The translations under genes were made by a program, and so were the position numbers. Shown piece by piece: positions 7,140 through 9,200 of a DNA stretch of 9,200 nt (positions are counted from its first letter, which is position 1; each line of letters begins with the position of its first letter). A model generated the notes under the pieces. The model worked only from the letters and a program-made list of their open reading frames with translations, was not told the DNA's origin and did not search any database. The DNA is from Chloroflexota bacterium (lineage in GTDB: Bacteria; Chloroflexota; Anaerolineae; Aggregatilineales; UBA3940). The DNA is taken from the NCBI GenBank assembly GCA_024643825.1, contig JAHEME010000082.1:1-9200 (forward strand). The letters are read 5' to 3'.

Positions 7140-8630
7140 ATGCAGCCAGCAGATGCTTCTCCCGCTTCCCTATCACGCATCCCAGTCTGGCACTGGGGCA
7201 TGCTGGGGGCACTCGCTCTCTACCAGATGGTGATGGTGGGCTGGGTGATGCGCGTCTACCTGCATTTTTCGGTTGTTCTCATTCCCTGGTTGATAGGGCA
7301 GCCTGGCTATCGGCTGTACGACAATGTGCTGGTGCAGCACGCCCCCGGCAGTTTCTGGCTTCAGACGCTCCTTTCTTTCCTGATTCCTGATCCTCTCCTT
7401 CGGGCACGCGTATTCATGACTCTCGTGATGATCGCCGGGATCGCGCTTGTGTACTCCCTGGCACGTCGCTGGTGGACTCCACAGGCGGGCCTTGTTGCCG
7501 CACTGATCGCCGGACTCTGGGGGCCTGCGATCATGGATCACCTGATGTACTACGAAGTCATCCTTGGGGTGCTTGCTATCGCTGCGGTATCGGTCTGGCA
7601 CGAGGCCAAGCCCAATGATCAATGGTGGCGTCCATTAGTGGCAGGCGTTTTTGCCGGAGGGACGGTTCTGTTCAAACAGCAGGGTCTTGCCGTGATTGCC
7701 GTGTTCCTCATCTGGCGTATCCTCGCTAGAACAGACTGGCGCTCGTGGCTGCGCGATAGCGGCCTGTTTCTCGCTGGAGCCGGGGCAGTCATAGGAAGCA
7801 CGCTCGCATTCTTCGCCTTGCAGGGCCGTCTGACCGATATGCTCTATTGGGTCTGGACGTACAACACCAGAGCCGAATATGTCACCAGCACCGCCCAGGG
7901 GTTGGATTTGCGCGAAGGGGTTGTGTTGGTCGCCTGGCTTCTGCTGGTTCCGCTGTTCGCTCTCTTTGTGATCCCCCACCGTGAGCAGTGGCAGCGGCAG
8001 GGCATACTTCTCTTGGGGTTGCTTCCCGCCCTGATGACCCCCGCCTATCCTCGCTACGGTCGCTTTCATCTTTCGGGGTCAGTCCTTGTCGTTGCTCTGA
8101 TTGGGGCCGGAGCCGCATTCTACTACTGGCGTACTCTCGCGCGGCGCGGAACATTGTCCTCGTTGATTCTAAACGGGTACGCAGCAATGAGCCTCATAAC
8201 GCTGGCAGTTGCTCTAGGCTTGCCAACGTATTACCGGCTCAAGCTGGGGCCGTTGACTGCCGAATATTCTGAGCTAATCCCCGTAGCCGATTGGCTCACG
8301 CGCGAAGCGAATGTCCAGCCCGGGGATCGTACCCTGATCCTCCCATCTACCGATCCCACCTGGAACATCTATACAATTGGGAACTTTCAGCCTCCTACGC
8401 TCGTGATCGAGACCTACGGCTGGTTTTATCGTGTTCCCGGCATTGCCGATCGCTTAAGAAGATCCCTCGACTCATCTCCACCTATGTATGTGATCTTGGT
8501 GGAGAATCAACGTCAGACCATCCCTGCCGATCTGCTGGAGTTCGTCACCTCACACTATGCACAGATCGGCCAGATTGCCGTTTCCGAAAATGACCTCGGC
8601 TTCGTGACATTCTATAAGTTGGAGCAGTAA
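7140..8630 (+). CDS. GT39/PMT_2-like membrane glycosyltransferase
   Basis: This 496-residue integral membrane protein has about eleven to twelve hydrophobic segments between residues 17 and 360, then a soluble C-terminal part (about 378-496). After the first membrane segments comes GYRLYDNVLVQHAPGSFWLQ (56-75). It resembles the 'Y-x-D ... Q-H-x-P-G' first-loop motif of PMT_2/RgtA-like glycosyltransferases, which use polyprenyl-phosphate sugars; D61 and H67 are the obvious candidates. LLRARVFMTLVMIAGIALVY (86-105) is the typical following helix, and YPRYGRFHLSG (303-313) matches the 'P-R-Y' turn late in the membrane domain. The C-terminal part reads as an alternating alpha/beta domain and would be extracytoplasmic, as in related enzymes. 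It starts seven bases after the dehydrogenase stop without a visible Shine-Dalgarno, implying coupled translation. It probably adds a sugar to the glycan outside the membrane; the acceptor is unknown. Confidence 0.82.
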   Translation: MQPADASPASLSRIPVWHWGMLGALALYQMVMVGWVMRVYLHFSVVLIPWLIGQPGYRLYDNVLVQHAPGSFWLQTLLSFLIPDPLLRARVFMTLVMIAGIALVYSLARRWWTPQAGLVAALIAGLWGPAIMDHLMYYEVILGVLAIAAVSVWHEAKPNDQWWRPLVAGVFAGGTVLFKQQGLAVIAVFLIWRILARTDWRSWLRDSGLFLAGAGAVIGSTLAFFALQGRLTDMLYWVWTYNTRAEYVTSTAQGLDLREGVVLVAWLLLVPLFALFVIPHREQWQRQGILLLGLLPALMTPAYPRYGRFHLSGSVLVVALIGAGAAFYYWRTLARRGTLSSLILNGYAAMSLITLAVALGLPTYYRLKLGPLTAEYSELIPVADWLTREANVQPGDRTLILPSTDPTWNIYTIGNFQPPTLVIETYGWFYRVPGIADRLRRSLDSSPPMYVILVENQRQTIPADLLEFVTSHYAQIGQIAVSENDLGFVTFYKLEQ

Positions 8631-8634
8631 GGGG

Positions 8635-8964
8635 ATGTTCTCACCCGCTGCTCTGATTTTGATTCCTCTGGGGTATCTGTATCTGTGGCCACTGGTCGCT
8701 CACTGGCTTGCCCCGGCGGACGATCTGAGTCCGTTAGAAGTCGCCTTCACCGCGATTGCGCTGGGGCTGGGGGTGTTAGCCCTCCTCCTCTTCTGGATTG
8801 GGATGATCCCCGGAACATGGCTTACTCCCTGGGTTGCACTGGTGATTGTGTTGGGGGGGCTGGCGATTGGCTTGATTCGCAATCCGGCCTGGTTCAATCC
8901 TGCTCGGTGGCGTGCATACTGGATCATCCAATGGAAACGCCTCTCCGCGCTGGATGTTAACTAG
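8635..8964 (+). CDS. Membrane glycosyltransferase, N-terminal part before an in-frame TAG
   Basis: The frame gives 109 residues with three hydrophobic segments (about 5-24, 35-57, 63-81). A basic, Trp-rich loop follows (NPARWRAYWIIQWKRLSALD, 88-107), then TAG at 8962-8964. GGAG (8621-8624) lies 10 bases before the ATG, which begins four bases after the upstream stop. On its own the product would be a small three-span protein without any catalytic motif. The same frame continues after the TAG as more of what looks like the same protein, so I read this as the 5' part of a longer glycosyltransferase gene that carries a nonsense codon. The alternative is a genuine short membrane protein followed by a separate gene; the unbroken frame and the missing ribosome binding site argue against that. 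Confidence 0.7.
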   Translation: MFSPAALILIPLGYLYLWPLVAHWLAPADDLSPLEVAFTAIALGLGVLALLLFWIGMIPGTWLTPWVALVIVLGGLAIGLIRNPAWFNPARWRAYWIIQWKRLSALDVN

Positions 8965-8970
8965 CTGCTG

Positions 8971-9200
8971 ATGTGGGTCATCCTCGGCAGCCTGTGGATC
9001 ATGCTGATCCATTCCCTCTACTACCCCTTCGTCGCCGACGATACGCTCTCTCGCTACGGCTTGCAGGCCAAGCAAATCTTTCTTGCCCATCGCATCCCCC
9101 CAGAAGTATGGGGCTATCCCCCCCTGATGCCCTTGACCTTTGCATCGACCTGGTTTGCGGCTGGCTCTGTAAACGAGCATCTCGCCCGCGTGTATTCCGT
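8971..9200 (+). CDS. Membrane glycosyltransferase, continuation after the TAG (runs off the window)
   Basis: The same reading frame as 8635-8964 stays open from 8965 to the window edge (78 codons). Without the stop it would read on as a fourth membrane helix (WVILGSLWIMLIHSLYY), then PFVADDTLSRYGLQAKQIFL, then VWGYPPLMPLTFA. A pair of aspartates in the first large outer loop, then an alpha-helical 'RYG..AK.IF' and a 'YPPL' turn, is what I expect in GT-C/PMT-like enzymes that transfer from polyprenyl-phosphate sugars. The probable catalytic residues therefore fall after the TAG. An ATG at 8971 could restart translation two codons after the stop, but no Shine-Dalgarno is visible before it, and the protein would lack its first three membrane spans. 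It is most likely part of a nonsense-interrupted gene. Confidence 0.65.
   Translation, partial: MWVILGSLWIMLIHSLYYPFVADDTLSRYGLQAKQIFLAHRIPPEVWGYPPLMPLTFASTWFAAGSVNEHLARVYS

Noticed and set aside
7173..8069. Long antisense reading frames (149 and 144 codons) opposite the GT39-like gene
   Set aside because: They are shadows of a real coding frame. The translations are rich in Arg, Pro, Gln and His with no recognisable domain, and the sense strand has a clear family protein.
8853..8859. Run of seven G inside the interrupted membrane gene, considered as a slippage or phase-variation site that could explain the stop
   Set aside because: The frame is sensible on both sides of the run (VLGGLAIG) and on both sides of the TAG, so no indel is needed; the stop is a substitution-type interruption.

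Overview
The window is one stretch of a cell-surface polysaccharide or glycan biosynthesis locus. All genes lie on the + strand and are packed tightly: junctions overlap by 4 to 14 bases or leave 4 to about 80 bases. No RNA gene, mobile element, CRISPR array or origin is visible, and no gene-free stretch exceeds 300 bases. By eye the base composition is moderately GC-rich (not computed). The organism is most likely a member of the Chloroflexota, perhaps Anaerolineae-like. This is inferred from the style of the proteins: the family-4 glycosyltransferases, the multi-membrane glycosyltransferases, and an epimerase next to a WecC-type dehydrogenase. It is a family resemblance recalled from memory, not a search result.

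Layout, left to right: (1) the C-terminal end of a probable GT4 glycosyltransferase (to 220); (2) a short intergenic region with a stem-loop (221-301); (3) a GT4 glycosyltransferase (302-1429); (4) a GT2 glycosyltransferase starting at TTG (1422-2444); (5) a second, unrelated GT4 (2441-3694); (6) a multi-spanning membrane protein resembling GT-C enzymes (3702-4946); (7) an extended-SDR nucleotide-sugar epimerase/dehydratase (4999-5913); (8) a WecC-type UDP-N-acetylmannosaminuronate dehydrogenase (5900-7132); (9) a GT39/PMT_2-like membrane glycosyltransferase (7140-8630); (10) another membrane glycosyltransferase split by an in-frame TAG at 8962-8964, whose reading frame runs on to the window edge.

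Working model: the SDR and the dehydrogenase make one or more modified or acidic nucleotide sugars. The three soluble-type glycosyltransferases (GT4, GT2, GT4) build the glycan on a lipid carrier at the cytoplasmic face. The polytopic enzymes would add sugars from polyprenyl-phosphate donors at the outer face. No Wzx flippase, Wzy polymerase, ABC exporter, priming transferase or WecB epimerase is in the window, so the locus must continue outside it or rely on genes elsewhere.

The most notable observation is the in-frame stop inside the last membrane glycosyltransferase. The residues on both sides read as one protein, and the likely catalytic acidic motif lies after the stop. I see no clear sign of a wholly new system; the rest is a recognisable, though functionally unassigned, glycan cluster.
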